Shown: positions 11,305 to 22,300 of the stretch, piece by piece
Numbering within the stretch: the stretch's first letter is position 1
Layout of the letters: every line of letters starts with the position of its first letter
Source of the DNA: Entoloma clypeatum
Lineage: Eukaryota; Basidiomycota; Agaricomycetes; Agaricales; Entolomataceae
Assembly: GCA_963565915.1 (NCBI GenBank)
Contig: OY751487.1
Location: 930,001-994,000 of the forward strand
Length of the DNA: 64,000 nucleotides
Direction: 5' to 3'
Made by a program: the position numbers and the translations under genes
The notes under the pieces: model-generated
Seen by the model: the letters and a program-made list of their open reading frames with translations, nothing else
Told to the model about the DNA's origin: nothing
Databases searched by the model: none

Positions 11305-11395
11305 GCCGGCATTATAATGAGGAATGCAGGAGCTGCACAGTGCACAATGTAACGGCAATAACTCAGAACGCCGGCATTATAATGCAGCTGCCTTC
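11305..11395. repeat. GCCGGCATTATAATG repeats, internal
   Basis: Two copies of AACGCCGGCATTATAATG about 62 bp apart (near 11302 and 11369), with a weaker relative near 11690 (AACGCCGGCATGATGG). They sit between the divergent genes at 11296 (minus) and 11833 (plus) and share the palindrome of the subterminal arrays, so they may be a bidirectional control region. Confidence 0.6.
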
Positions 11396-11832
11396 AGGTG
11401 GACGAAGTGACAATAAGTACAACCTACTCAGTTTGGCTCTGGAACGCCACCATCATGCTTGGTATTGGGACGTTCCTCCGTCTTGACCTACATACCTTTT
11501 ATAGTTAGACTCCGAACTCCGCCGTTATGATTTCTACAGGATCATCAGTTTGACCTCAATATGAAGACTTGACCATTATATTGGGTACCCTTCCTCCGTC
11601 TCAGGTTGGGCTCTGAGGTCGCACCCAAACGGTGCAAAGTGGCCTGAACCACATACTTTAATGCATGGATTTAGCTCGGCTCCGAACGCCGGCATGATGG
11701 TGTCTACAGGGCAGTCAGAAAAGTGGACATCCGACATTTATATCAGGACATGACCATGAGAGCCTCCCACTCGACTTGAAGTTCATCTTGTCCCCGCCCT
11801 CACAGATCTCGCATTTCGATTTGTCGTTCATT

Positions 11833-14374
11833 ATGTCCCCACCCCCATCTAATCCTGCAGTGAATCAAGTGGATAAGTCCATTGCCGGGTTAAAGAAGAA
11901 GAAAAAGCGGACTGGCAGTGGAAAGAAGGCTGCTCCGAAGAATTCATCTGGTGGCAGAGGCTGCCCAGGCCATTTTCGGGGTATCAAGGCTGACTTTCTG
12001 CACCAACATGCCAAAACGTTCGTGGATGCCAAAGATTCACAGCGCTTCTATGACTTTATTGTTGATGCCTTCATCAATAAGTTCAGGTACAAGCTGGCCT
12101 ATGCAGAAAGCCCTCCTGAGGGTATGAAGTTGGAGGATTTAGCACCACCTACCGTGTTCGCCACCGAAGCAGAGCACAAGAATGCGGAGAAGGAGAGGGA
12201 GGACTATCGTCCCAGTCTCCGAAATGTGAGTATATCAAAATTTGAAACATGGGGCTTACATGATATTGAATCTTTGCAGAAGCTTGGTAACTGGTACCGG
12301 CATCACTATACGGAACATGCACCCAGTGTGACCATTGTATCCCAGTTGATTGGCAGCTTCATCAGTAGCGCGCAGTTGTGCCCTCCACAAAAGCAGAAGA
12401 TCCAGGATGCATACTATGAGGCTGCCTGGAGTCGACTCAAGCCTAAATTCGACGTGGAGTGGGAGGCGCAAAAGGGAACGGCCCTTGCAAACCAGGCAGT
12501 CGCTGAGAGAAACAAATTCATTGCGGAGGAGTTGGGTAGAGAACCAGAATGGTTTCATGAGGAATTGACAGCGCGAGTCGAAAAAAACCACAAATTGGCG
12601 ATGAAAGAGTGGAAAATGAAAACTCAATCCACAGCGACGGATAATACTGCAGGGGGAGAAGAGTAAGTGGCTCGCGCATTTACTTTGCCTATGCCAGCTC
12701 AGAAGTTTCAGAGCGGATATCGCGTGGAAGATGGCCCAAGATCTCATACCTGTTATTTTAGATGCCCTCGGTGGCTGGCTAGGCGGTACTTGTGTGCTTG
12801 TGCTCGCTGTCCCTCACAATATAAAGTTGGAGATGCTCGTGTCAGTGTGGTTGTGTGGAGGAATCGAGATACATGCTAACTCATCTCTCTCTGACAGTGC
12901 CCAGTCCAATACTTCGAATGGAGAAATTGATGAACTCATAGCTGAGCGTTACACAGAGCAGTGGAAGGAGTTCCTCACTTTCATGAAGATATACAGAAGG
13001 GCATATTTCAGTAAGCTGCAAAACTAGAATTTCTGACTGTGGCTGACATTGTCGAAAGAGCCAGACGATCCCAGGTTCAAAAATAAGGCAACACTAGAAG
13101 AAAATACAGCTCTGCGCAATGCAGGTGGGATGCAGAATACCGCCACGAACCCAGTAGCGGTCGGTCTTGAGATGGCAAAGTTGGAGACGATCCCCAATAC
13201 ACCTGGAAGCGATGCCGAGGGCGATCGAGACACGGAAGCACTCGGACTTGAGACGGAAGACCCAAGTTCGATCCAGTATGCCGGTGGCAAGACGATGTTA
13301 GAAACAGGCGTGGCAGAACGAAAGGACGATGCATGGGATCAATCAACAACGAAACAACTTCAATCCGGCGCGGAATCTCTGAGTCAGCTGACCACACCAA
13401 GTCACATGCCCCCACCATTACCCACCTCCAATGACATGAACTTCTTGAACTCCTTCTCCCTATTTGACGCGCCCTTTCCCAGAGTCCTACATGGGGGAGC
13501 CTCTGGAACTTCATCCGACACGACATTATGGACTGGTGATGCATCTCTCTTTCCTTGGATGTCCATGTTTGACACCAGCACTCAGCTTCCAGCAGGTTCG
13601 TTTCCTTTCCCATGCTCCCAACCGGTGTTGCCCCAGGCCCAATCTCCGGCCCCTTTCATCTTGCCTTCCTCTGGGTTATCTCTGGATGCCATGGCCATCT
13701 TTCAGTCTCAAATCTCGACCTCCATTCCTGGCTCGTTCGACGGAATGTCGGCAAGCAATCACCAACAATTCAGCCTGCCTGATATCATACATGGGACTGG
13801 CCCCATGGGTTTTCAGTCTGCCCTGGCGCAGTTTTCACATGACACATGGACTCCTCAAGCCTCTTACAATCCGATCTCCATCCCAGTCCCTTCCTATGTT
13901 GCCCCACCTTCCGAAGCTTTACCTGTCGCCGCTAACCCAACTGGCTTTACCCTGTCATTTCCTCCCCACGTTCCTGCTGGCATTCCCATGGACAGCGCCA
14001 TGACTGCAGAACCAGCAACCGCGAGGGTGGGAGGCAAATGAAAGGCCGCCGTGTCCACCAACTCGCAATCTGCAGCGGTAATGATGGTTACAACACAGTC
14101 CAAGAAAGGGAGGAAGAGTGGCGGCAAGGCTAATACTCAGTCTTTGCAATCGAATTCTACGGTCCCTGCCAGAGAACCACTGGCGAAGAAGGCAAAAACA
14201 AACGGCGGCGAGACCTCCGCTCTGCCTACAACCTCCAAGCCTGACTCTGTCCAACAGAGCACACACCACCCTGCGCCACCACCTTTGCGGGGGCCTACCA
14301 CCATTGTAGACCCCAAGAATCCCCCCCCCCGCATGGCCGGTAAGTTTGAATATCTTAAGATGTGGCATGCTTGA
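11833..14374 (+). pseudogene. Large KDZ-associated accessory gene with in-frame TGA
   Basis: Exon 1 (ATG 11833) has a lysine-rich start (KSIAGLKKKKKRTGSGKK), then a helical domain with DFIVDAFINKFRYKLAY. A GT-AG intron ends near 12279 and restores KLGNWYRHHYTEH. After the intron at about 12662-12698 comes DIAWKMAQDLIPVILDALGG, which resembles a widely multiplied family of TE-linked hypothetical proteins in Agaricomycetes (KLGxWYRxxY and WKMAxDLxP blocks, from memory). A long Ser/Pro/Gln-rich low-complexity region fills 13049-14038. A TGA at 14039-14041 is followed by the same frame open to 14374 with nuclear-signal-like basic clusters, so the original protein was probably longer. Biochemical function unknown. 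The exact splice near 13020 is unresolved. Confidence 0.55.
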
Positions 14375-14459
14375 TTCCAAACTGACTGCGTAAATTTAGG
14401 CCTGGCTGGGACTACATCCTACAGTAGTCGTCAGTATTGTTGTTCGTATATTAGACTCA

Positions 14460-14925
14460 ATCATAATGATGTTTGAATTATAATTACAATGATGCTTCAT
14501 TGAATTATAATGACATCAAATTATGATGACATTGAATGACCAGATTGTCGAGAGGTGAGCGCGAATTATAATGACGGCGAATTATAATGACATCAAATTA
14601 TCAGATTGTCGAGAGGGTGAGTGGGTGTCGAATTATAATGATGGCACTGAGTGACGTGTTATAATAATCACAGAATGTCGGGACGGCGAGTGAAATTATA
14701 ATGGCGGCGAATTATAATGTTCATCAGAGAAGAGATTGTCGGGGGGGTGAGTGGAATGATAATGATGTCGAATTATAATGACAGGCATACTGATCACAAT
14801 GGGATCCACAGTGGAGGGAGCATGGAATAATGACGAGGCTTCGGAGGGAGGATGGGACAGTGGGCTTCCATTATAATTCGACAAACATTAACACAAGGGG
14901 TACACAATTGACTGGAGATATTATA
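14460..14925. repeat. ATTATAAT palindrome array, right KDZ subterminus
   Basis: About fifteen ATTATAATGA-type units separated by G-rich spacers (CGAGAGGTGAGTG-like), oriented as the reverse complement of the left array at 3150-3600. The array runs up to the right inverted terminus. Confidence 0.8.
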
Positions 14926-14944
14926 ATGACCTTACATGGACTGT

Positions 14945-14955
14945 TGGTTTTTGTG
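14945..14955 (+). repeat. Right 11-bp direct repeat (TSD) of KDZ element
   Basis: Exact second copy of the 11-bp sequence at 3070-3080, directly outside the right inverted terminus. Confidence 0.75.
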
Positions 14956-15239
14956 TTTGAGAAAACCCATGATGCACTGTTGATCACGATTTACAGTGTG
15001 TTTGATGTATCATTTTGGAGTACAGACTTTCTACCATACATAGCTCATGTATCTAACTCTTTAAATACTTACTATTAGCTTCCAAGTATCTCTACATAAC
15101 TTAAGAACCCATTTTTGGTTCTTTTGGTGCCACGGTTTGGACCTCGAGGGCATGATTTTCAATGATGCGCATCGCTCAGCATTGACTGCCGAGCACGCTC
15201 GGCAATTGCCAAAAGTCAAACCATAAGTCGACTGCCAAA
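14956..15239. other. No gene seen between KDZ and element A
   Basis: About 280 bp of unique-looking sequence. The only structure noticed is a small palindrome, TGCCGAGCACGCTCGGCA, near 15187. The last five bases before 15245 are the CCTTC duplication of element A. Confidence 0.5.
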
Positions 15240-15244
15240 CCTTC

Positions 15245-15646
15245 TGTTATGCTTAACAAACCGTTCCAAGGTTCAGGCAGAGTATGCAGGAAAGTGGAAA
15301 GGCGAAGAGCAAAGTGATTGCTAAATCTAAGGAATCTACTACAGTACAAGAGGTTTATATAGGTACTGACTATAGGCAGTAGCGGATGAGTCAGTACTGC
15401 GGAAGGCAGTGCACATGAGTAAGGCGACTGCGGAAGGCTATGTACAGTGAGTAAGCTGACTGCAGAAAGTGAGTCAGCGCGGGAGCAAAGTATACTAAAG
15501 GGGATGACAAAGTAATGTAATGAGTCAGACTGGGAATCGAAGGTTGCAAAAGTAGACATTAGACATAGTGAGTTCATAAGAGGGCGCCGAGTCGGGCCGA
15601 TAAGTAAAAGATATGACGTGGTCCTCATACCGTAGAGTCTGTAACA
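15245..15646 (-). repeat. 3' LTR of element A
   Basis: 402 bp, downstream LTR relative to the minus-strand coding direction. Its inner flank carries a polypurine tract and its outer flank the CCTTC duplication. Confidence 0.93.
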
Positions 15647-15660
15647 TGTTCCCCTCTCCA
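15647..15660 (-). promoter_or_regulatory. Polypurine tract of element A
   Basis: Minus-strand sequence GGAGAGGGGAACA lies directly against the 3' LTR, the expected position for the plus-strand DNA primer of reverse transcription. Confidence 0.75.
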
Positions 15661-15680
15661 AGCTCTGTGTCCTCACAGAG

Positions 15681-16052
15681 TCACTGTCCCCATCCCTCGT
15701 TGTTGCCGGGATCGGACCAGTTCGGACTTTCCTTGAGGCTCCAATCATATATCAACTCCTCGTTGATGGCTACGGCGAGTTCAAGGCCTTTGATGGCCAG
15801 CTGAATGCGTCGATTTTCGATGACGAGGGTGCTGGTGTAATTCCCGAGAATTTGTTTCTCTTCGGGAGTCGGGGCAACGGGGAGATTGGACAACGAATGA
15901 AGTCGGATATTCATCTGGCGATGAAGGAGATTGGCGAGGGAAGTTTCAAGGGCATGGATTTGGTCTCTCATGGAGAGTGCTTTGTTCATAAGGGTGGCGA
16001 TGGCGGGATTGATGTCGGTGGTGGAGGTGGAGGTAACAATGGTGTTTGACAT
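15681..16052 (-). CDS. Element A 3' accessory ORF, 123 aa
   Basis: An intact minus-strand frame (MSNTIVTSTSTTD to NNEGWGQ) lies between the chromodomain end and the polypurine tract of element A, in the sense direction. The middle (residues about 20-100) is predicted helical with heptad-like leucines (LHSLSN, IENRRIQLAIKGLELAVAI), so a coiled coil or oligomerisation role is possible. It has no cysteines and no signal peptide. Chromoviruses do not normally encode a third ORF here. It stays open while pol has seven stops, which may be chance given its length. No family recognised. Confidence 0.5.
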   Translation of the reverse strand: MSNTIVTSTSTTDINPAIATLMNKALSMRDQIHALETSLANLLHRQMNIRLHSLSNLPVAPTPEEKQILGNYTSTLVIENRRIQLAIKGLELAVAINEELIYDWSLKESPNWSDPGNNEGWGQ

Positions 16053-16189
16053 GGCGGTGAGGATGGTGGAGAGATAGAAGTAGAATGGGGTGGCTATATT
16101 GGGCAGGGAGAAGACTAGAGCAGGGAACTCGGTGTGTGGTTGACTGATGAGGTCGATACTGCCATGGGTTTTGAGAACTCATCTTTTAT

Positions 16190-17651
16190 TGTGGACGAGA
16201 CGGGTTCTGCCGATGGAAATCATGGATCAAATCTTGAGCGTTCTGAACATTAGTTTGAGGTTCCCATGTGTTCTCTTCTGGACGATATCCTTCCCACTGG
16301 ACGAGATACTGGATCTTTCTGCAGAACTTTCGAGAGTCTAGGATTGTAGACACATGGTACTCTTCTCATCCTTCGACGATGATCGGATCAGGGGCTGGTT
16401 TTTTTTTCTGGATGGCATACTTCGGAGTTTCATATGGTGACAACAGAGTCTCGTTGAACACAGGGTGAATCATCTTCCAAGTCTTCGGAAGATCAAGAAG
16501 GTACGTGCTAGCTCCTTTCTTCTCTAGGACTTTGAATGGTCCATGTCGGAGTGCATCAAGTTTCTTTGAGGGGCGATCGGTCCTGATGTTAGTCCCTTCC
16601 AGCCACACCTTGCCTCCAATGTGGTAGTTCCGAGATGGACTTCGCCGTGTGTCAACTGTCTTCTTCATCTGATCCTGTGCTTGTTTCAGCGCTGCATTGG
16701 CTTCTTCTCGTGCCTGTTTGAGTTTTTTCAAGAAGTCGTTGGCAGCCGGATTGGTATCTTCTAACACGAGCTCTCCCTTCCACGGATGTAAACCATAGTT
16801 GAGGTAGAATGGGGTGTGCTTCATTGCCTGATGTTCTTTGTCATTGTACTGGAACTCTGCGATTGCGATCCATTCAGCCCAATCATCCTGTAGATGGTTG
16901 ACAAAGTTTTGTAAGAACGCTTCCGTCTCCTGATGCGATCGCTCGGCCTGTCCATCAGTCTGTGGGTGGTATGCGGTGGACAGGTTCCTCTTGATCCCTA
17001 ACATGCGGCAGAGTATCTCCATGAACTTCGCGGTGAAGTGCGGTCCCCTATCGCTGATGATCTTCTTGGGGATCCCATGAAGTTTCCATATCTGATCCCA
17101 ATAGATCTTGGCTAATCCTTCAGCTGATAGTTCCACGGTTGTCGGAATGAGGTGAAGCATCTTCGAATGTCTATCCGTGATGACCAGAATTGTGTTTTTT
17201 CCATCAGATTCTGGTATTGGTCCCATGACGTCAATTCCTATGTCTTCCCATGGGTGACTTGGTGCTGCATGGGGATGTAGCGGAGCATGTCACTTTTGTC
17301 GGTTAATCTTGTTGCGTTGACACGTGTCGCAACCCTTCACATACTTCTTCACATCATGCAGTATGGTAGGCCACCAGTAGGTGCGAGTGAGGAGTTCATG
17401 TGTCCGGTACTGTCCTGGATGTCCAGCCACTGGTGCATCGTGTGACTCGAACATCAATTCTTGTCGTAATTGTGTGTCTGGCGGGACATAGACTCGTTCT
17501 CCTGCATAGGTGATCCCATTCTCCTGCTGATACCAATGAGGATTCTTTTTTAGGCCCTGCGCTACTTCTGTCTCCATGCGGTTTGAACCCTTGATGCGTG
17601 CGATCCACAGATTTTCAATGGTTGTGACATTTCCAATTTTGATGGAATCAG
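16190..17651 (-). pseudogene. Element A pol, 3' part: integrase and chromodomain
   Basis: Continues element A pol beyond the element B insertion. The integrase zinc-binding region reads HDAPVAGHPGQYRT then CDTCQRNKINRQK. The catalytic core includes IGIDVMGPIPES, ISDRGPHF and TDGQAERSHQE, giving the D, D and E residues. A chromodomain follows (ILDSRKFCRKIQYLVQWEGY then NTWEP). In-frame TGA codons occur at 17290-17292, between zinc finger and core, and at 16366-16368, just before the chromodomain. The protein is therefore broken in three pieces. Confidence 0.88.
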
Positions 17652-18196
17652 TGTCACGTAGCGTGTTTCTCAACGTTGGAAAACGTCAGACGAGTCGGAG
17701 CGGAGTAGCGGAGGAGCGGAAAAAGCGGTGAGTGCGACGTTGGCAGAAAGGACCTGGCTTCAACTTGTGCGTTGCGCCCCACTCTGTGACTTGGTCCTCG
17801 ATTTTGGATTGGCGGATGTCGGATGAGCGGATGAGCGGATGAGCGGAGGTGATGGAGAGAATGCTCAAAGGCAAGTAGAGACAGATGCGAATGAGGTATA
17901 ACGTATGATATTTGAACTGAGGTTCTACAACAGGTTTGTACACTATTTATAGTAGACTAGAATGATCAGCATTACTATAAGTGATGTGCAGATATCGGAG
18001 TTGACCATCGGAACATTCGGAGTACGGAGAGTAGCAAATGAAAAGTGAACAACATATGTCTACTTGTAAGTATGGTTGAGATGTTACGTAGTAGAAGTAT
18101 ATTCAATATAAATAGAATGTCGTTGGAGCGGATGTCGGAGTGGATGAAATGTTGGAGTCGTCGGATAAGTCGGATGTGAATCGTATGGTTATGACA
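17652..18196 (-). repeat. 3' LTR of element B
   Basis: 545 bp, TGTCA...TGACA. By eye it contains about 18 CGG triplets, almost all as CGGA and all on the plus strand. Confidence 0.93.
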
Positions 18197-18213
18197 GTAT
18201 TTCCCTCTTAGGG
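18197..18213 (-). promoter_or_regulatory. Polypurine tract of element B
   Basis: Minus-strand AAGAGGGAAATAC abuts the 3' LTR of element B, the expected site for priming of plus-strand DNA. Confidence 0.7.
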
Positions 18214-18327
18214 CCAAACCCTGAGGCCCAGATGAGGTAATCCATGTGACCGTTGGTTGAAAAGCTTTGTGCGTGATCTTTCTCTCTTGTCACCCAACCA
18301 CAACATCTATCCCGACGCCTATCCGTT

Positions 18328-19328
18328 ATGTCCGCTGAGAACTCACCCCTCGCCGCTCTTCGTGCTGAAAGGGAGCGCCAGAAGAAGGTCACCGAAGAGT
18401 TGGAGAGGAAGCTGCAGGAGGCAGAGGAGCGCGCGAAGGAAGATGCAGAGCGCATGGAGGCGAAGAGGGCGGCGAAAGAGCAGAGACGAGCAGAGAGGAA
18501 GGCAGAGAAGGCGAAGGCGAAGGAACCGGTTGCGGGTGCGGGTGCGGATGCAGATGCGGCGAATGTGGAGGTGAAGAAGGTCTGGCTGCAGGGGGTTTTC
18601 AAGAATATGCCTGCGAGTTATGAGCAGGGGAAGGAGGATTGCACCTCCTGCTTGAAAGCGGGAGACTTGTGTTTTTGGCCACCGGAGTGACTTTTTTCTA
18701 TTTCTTTATACACTTCGTTATTAACTTGTTCTTTAGGAATGACAATGCTTCGTTGTGCTGGTGGTGCCAGCGTTTAAAACGAAGCTGCAGAACGGGAGCG
18801 GAAGCGGAGTCGGAGGTGAAGCGGAGGATGACCAAGGCGGTGAGGGTCGGAAAGGCTAAGGTGGCAGGTGGTGCGACGAAGAACGCGAAGGCGGGATCGT
18901 CCAAGGGAGAGGGGACCGCGGAGGGATTGCGGATAGCCGCAGTGTCGGAGGAGCCGGAGTTCATGCCGGAGGGGTTTGGTCTGCCAGAGGTGGTCATAGG
19001 CACGGAGGTGGTGAGAGGGCTTAGGAGCATGATAAGGGAGATGCGGCTGATAAGGGCGGAGTTGAAGGAACTGCGGGAGATCAAGGAGCTTTTGACGGTT
19101 ATCGCGTGGAGGGAGGATTCGGAGGCTTCGGAGGAGGGATCCGACGAGGACGAGGATGCGGAGGAGGATGATAGGATATTGGAGGAGTTGGCAAAGGAGG
19201 TAGAAGATGAAGAAGAAAAAGAAGAAGAAACAAAGAAGCGGAAGCGGATGGAGGAAGCGGAACAGGAATCCGGATCGGAGTGGAACGAGGAGACGCAGGG
19301 GGTATCTAACAAAAAACAGCAAAAGTAG
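18328..19328 (+). CDS. Antisense accessory protein of element B with Zn2Cys6-like cysteine pattern
   Basis: Two exons, 18328-18686 and 18737-19328, are joined by a GT-AG intron of 50 bp and give about 316 residues. The N-terminus is a highly charged helix (ERERQKKVTEELERKLQEAE), followed by WLQGVFKNMPASY. The cysteines then run CTSCLKAGDLC, eleven residues, CWWCQRLKRSC, that is C-x2-C-x6-C-x11-C-x2-C-x6-C. This is the spacing rule of fungal Zn2Cys6 (Gal4-type) DNA-binding domains, and the second half is split from the first by the intron. A helix (LRSMIREMRLIRAELKELRE) and a very acidic tail with a final basic patch follow. The gene is antisense to and convergent with pol (44 bp between stops). 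DNA binding is inferred, not shown. Confidence 0.75.
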
Positions 19329-19372
19329 TTTTTTGTTAGTATAAAATTTTAATAGATTTTCTTTTCTTTTTG

Positions 19373-22300
19373 TTACAAGCGCGATAAGGGGCCTGGCTTA
19401 GTTGGTTGAGCGGAGTGGAAGTCCGCTACCGTATCCGCTGCGTGTTCAAGCTCAGATGCGGGTAACCAAGAAAACTCTTCACTGGTGTCTTCATAACCTA
19501 ACCAGCGGACGAGGTAAAGGAGTTTGCAGCGTCGTCTTTTATTGATCTTTGAGTCGACGATTTCCGCAATTTCGTATTCGGTTTCTCGATCCATCTCGAG
19601 CGGAGGCGGAGGAGATTGTATCCGATTTGGAATCTCGTTAGGAGTTGCTGGTTCAAGCATGGATATGTGGAAGATGGGGTGTATAGCACGCATAGTGTCA
19701 GGTAGACGTAGTGTAAAGGAGTGCGTGCCAGGTTGGGCTATGATTTCAAATGGGCCAGCATATTTGTCAGATAACTTTTGGGTGGGTCGTGTGGTGCGGA
19801 AGAACTTGGCTTTAACAAAGACTTCTTGTCCGACGCGGAGCGGAGGAGGCGGAGAACGTCGGACGTCCGCAGGGCCTTGATAACGTTGTTGTGCCTCTGC
19901 GACAGCAGTCTTTAGTTCTTGATGTAATTCATCTAAGTCAACAATGTATTGTCGAGCTTTATCGGATGCTAGATCACGTTCTGGATGGAGTGTAATGTCG
20001 GGATGATAACCTTTGTTGGCGAAGAATGGTGATACACCTGTAGTGGCACTCGGAGTGTTGTTGTAAGCGAACTCTGCAAGCGGAAGCAAAGCGGACCAGT
20101 TGTCTTGCTGGTAGTTGCAGAAAATGTGGAGGTATTGTTTGAGTGTCTGGTTGGTGCGTTCGGTTTGACCATCGCCTTCGGGGTGATATCCAGAAGTGAA
20201 GTGAAGTCTCATGTTGAGGGCTTTTGCAAGAGAGCGGAAAAAGCAGGAGACGAATTCAGGTCCGCGATTGGATGTGACATTTTGCAGAACTCCGTGCTTG
20301 GAAAAGACGTGAAGCACGAAAAGGTTTGCTAGGTCTTCGGATGTGCAATCAATGGTGGTAGGAATGAAGATGCCTTGTTTAGTGAGGCGGTCTACAATGA
20401 CCAAAATCGCATCGGAGCCAGCGGATGTCAGAAGGGGTTCAATGAAGTCCATGGAAATAGAATGCCAGGGACGTTCAGGAATAGGGAGTTGTTTAAGCAG
20501 ACCATAGGGTTTATGATGTTGGGGTTTGGCGCGCATACAAGTGGTACATGACTTGCAATACTTTTTGACGAAGTCGTGCATTCCAGGCCAAGTGTATTCT
20601 CGTTGGATAAGACTAGTAGTCTTATTCTGACCAGGGTGTCCAGCGAGGATATGGTCATGCTTATTGCAGAGGATGCGGAGACGGAGGTGGGATGAGTCAG
20701 GAACGTAGATACGTCCATTGTGGAGTAGATAACCTGCTTCATTCACGATCCAGCGTGGATTAGGATTGTCGAGGAAAGAGGTGTAAATGGGATCGGTCGG
20801 AAGAGCGGAGAGGATGTCGGAGCGGAGCTGATCCGTATCCATGATGATTGTGGCATGGAGGACGGGCGTATATAACTCTGTTGCGCGAAGTGAAGTGGTG
20901 AGCTGTTCTTGTGTGAAGATGGGTTTGAAGTTGCTTGGGTTGACGGACGAATAGTCGCTATTTCCCTCTTTAGGGTAGACATCCCATCGTCTACTTAAAA
21001 GATCGGGCTTCGTACCTACACAGCCAGGGCGGAAGCGGATGACGAGATTGAACTGGCAGAGGTATTCGGACCAACGAGCTTGTTGACGTGATAAAATCTT
21101 GGTAGTAGAAAAGTACTCAAGATTTTTGTGGTCCGTTACGACATCGATCAGAGCAGCGGAGCCTTCAAGGTAGTGACGCCAAACCTTGAATGCATCGTGG
21201 ATCGCTAATAGTTCTTTGTTGTGGGTGTCATAGTTTAACTTGGGAGGTGTAAAGGTGCGGGAGTGGAAAGCGACTGGATGGATTTCGTCGTCGGAGGTGC
21301 AGATGGAGAGGATCACACCCAAAGCATAGTCGGAGGCATCGGTTTCGACGATAATAGGGCTGTCGGGAATCCAATGTGTAAGAACAGGTGCTGTGGTAAA
21401 GGCTTTCTTCAAAGTTTTGAAAGATTCGCGAGCGGAGTCGGAGAAGTGCCATTGTGTGTTTTTGCGGGTGAGTCGAGTGAGCGGAACGGTGATTTTGGAG
21501 TAGTAAGGAATGAATCGTCGATAAAAATTGGCAAAACCTAAGAAAGACTGAATATCTTTGACCTTCCTTGGTTCAGGCCAATCTTGAATAATTTTGACTT
21601 TCTTATCCGACATGCAGAGGCCTGTCGGAGAGAGGATAAAGCCAAGGTATTCAACAGTATCCGTAGAAAATTCGCATTTGTCTGCGCATGCATATAAGCC
21701 GTGTTGTCGGAGACGTCGGAGGACTTCGCGGACATGCTTCTGATGCTTGGAGGGAGAGTCGGAGTAGATGAGGATGTCGTCGAGATATATGGTAACATAC
21801 TTATTGAGCAGGTCGTGGAAGATGTCGTTCATGAAGCGTTGGAAAACGGCTGGGGAGTTGGTGAGTCCAAATGGCATGACAAGCCATTCAAAAGACCCGT
21901 AGTGCGTGCGGAAGGCGGTTTTCCATTCATCTCCTTCCGCTATGCGGACGAGGTGATAGGCGTGTCGGAGGTCGAGAGCCATATAAACACTGGCTTTTCC
22001 AGCGGTCTGGAGAAGGTCGGATATGAGCGGAAGCGGATATCGGTCCTTCTTTGAGATTTTGTTAAGACCACGGAAATCGACGCAAAGATGAAGGGAGCCA
22101 TCCTTTTTACGAACAAAAAGGACGGGAGCACCGTGCGGAGAGGAAGAGGGTCGGATGAATCCAGTGGTGAGGTGTTCGTCAATGAATTCACAGAGGGCAT
22201 TGAGTTCGGTTTGTGAAAGGGAGTAGATCGGACCGAACGGAGGAGCGGAGCCCTCTTCAAGTTCGATCTTGAGGTCGTAGGGATGGTGGGGTGGAAGGGT

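Larger units (their letters stand above)
3081..14944. mobile_element. Complete KDZ-superfamily DNA transposon with cargo genes
   Basis: Both ends carry the inverted sequence TCCATGTAAGGTC (3086-3098, and as complement 14928-14940). Weaker inverted similarity continues inward, including CCAG, then GTGTTAATGTT and ATTATAAT units in the same order. Immediately outside lie perfect 11-bp direct repeats, TGGTTTTTGTG, at 3070-3080 and 14945-14955, consistent with a target-site duplication. The interior of about 11.9 kb holds a KDZ transposase gene (minus), two small minus-strand frames at the left, a plus-strand basic/coiled-coil gene, a minus-strand gene with an RNase H1 N-terminal domain, and a long plus-strand accessory gene. 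KDZ elements are known to be abundant in Agaricomycetes and to travel with additional genes. Exact ends are inferred from the direct repeat. Confidence 0.8.

Noticed and set aside
18698..19322. Minus-strand frames opposite the element B accessory gene (204 and 182 residues)
   Set aside because: Low-complexity shadows of the charged plus-strand protein; no domain, and the plus-strand model has a clean intron and conserved-type cysteines.
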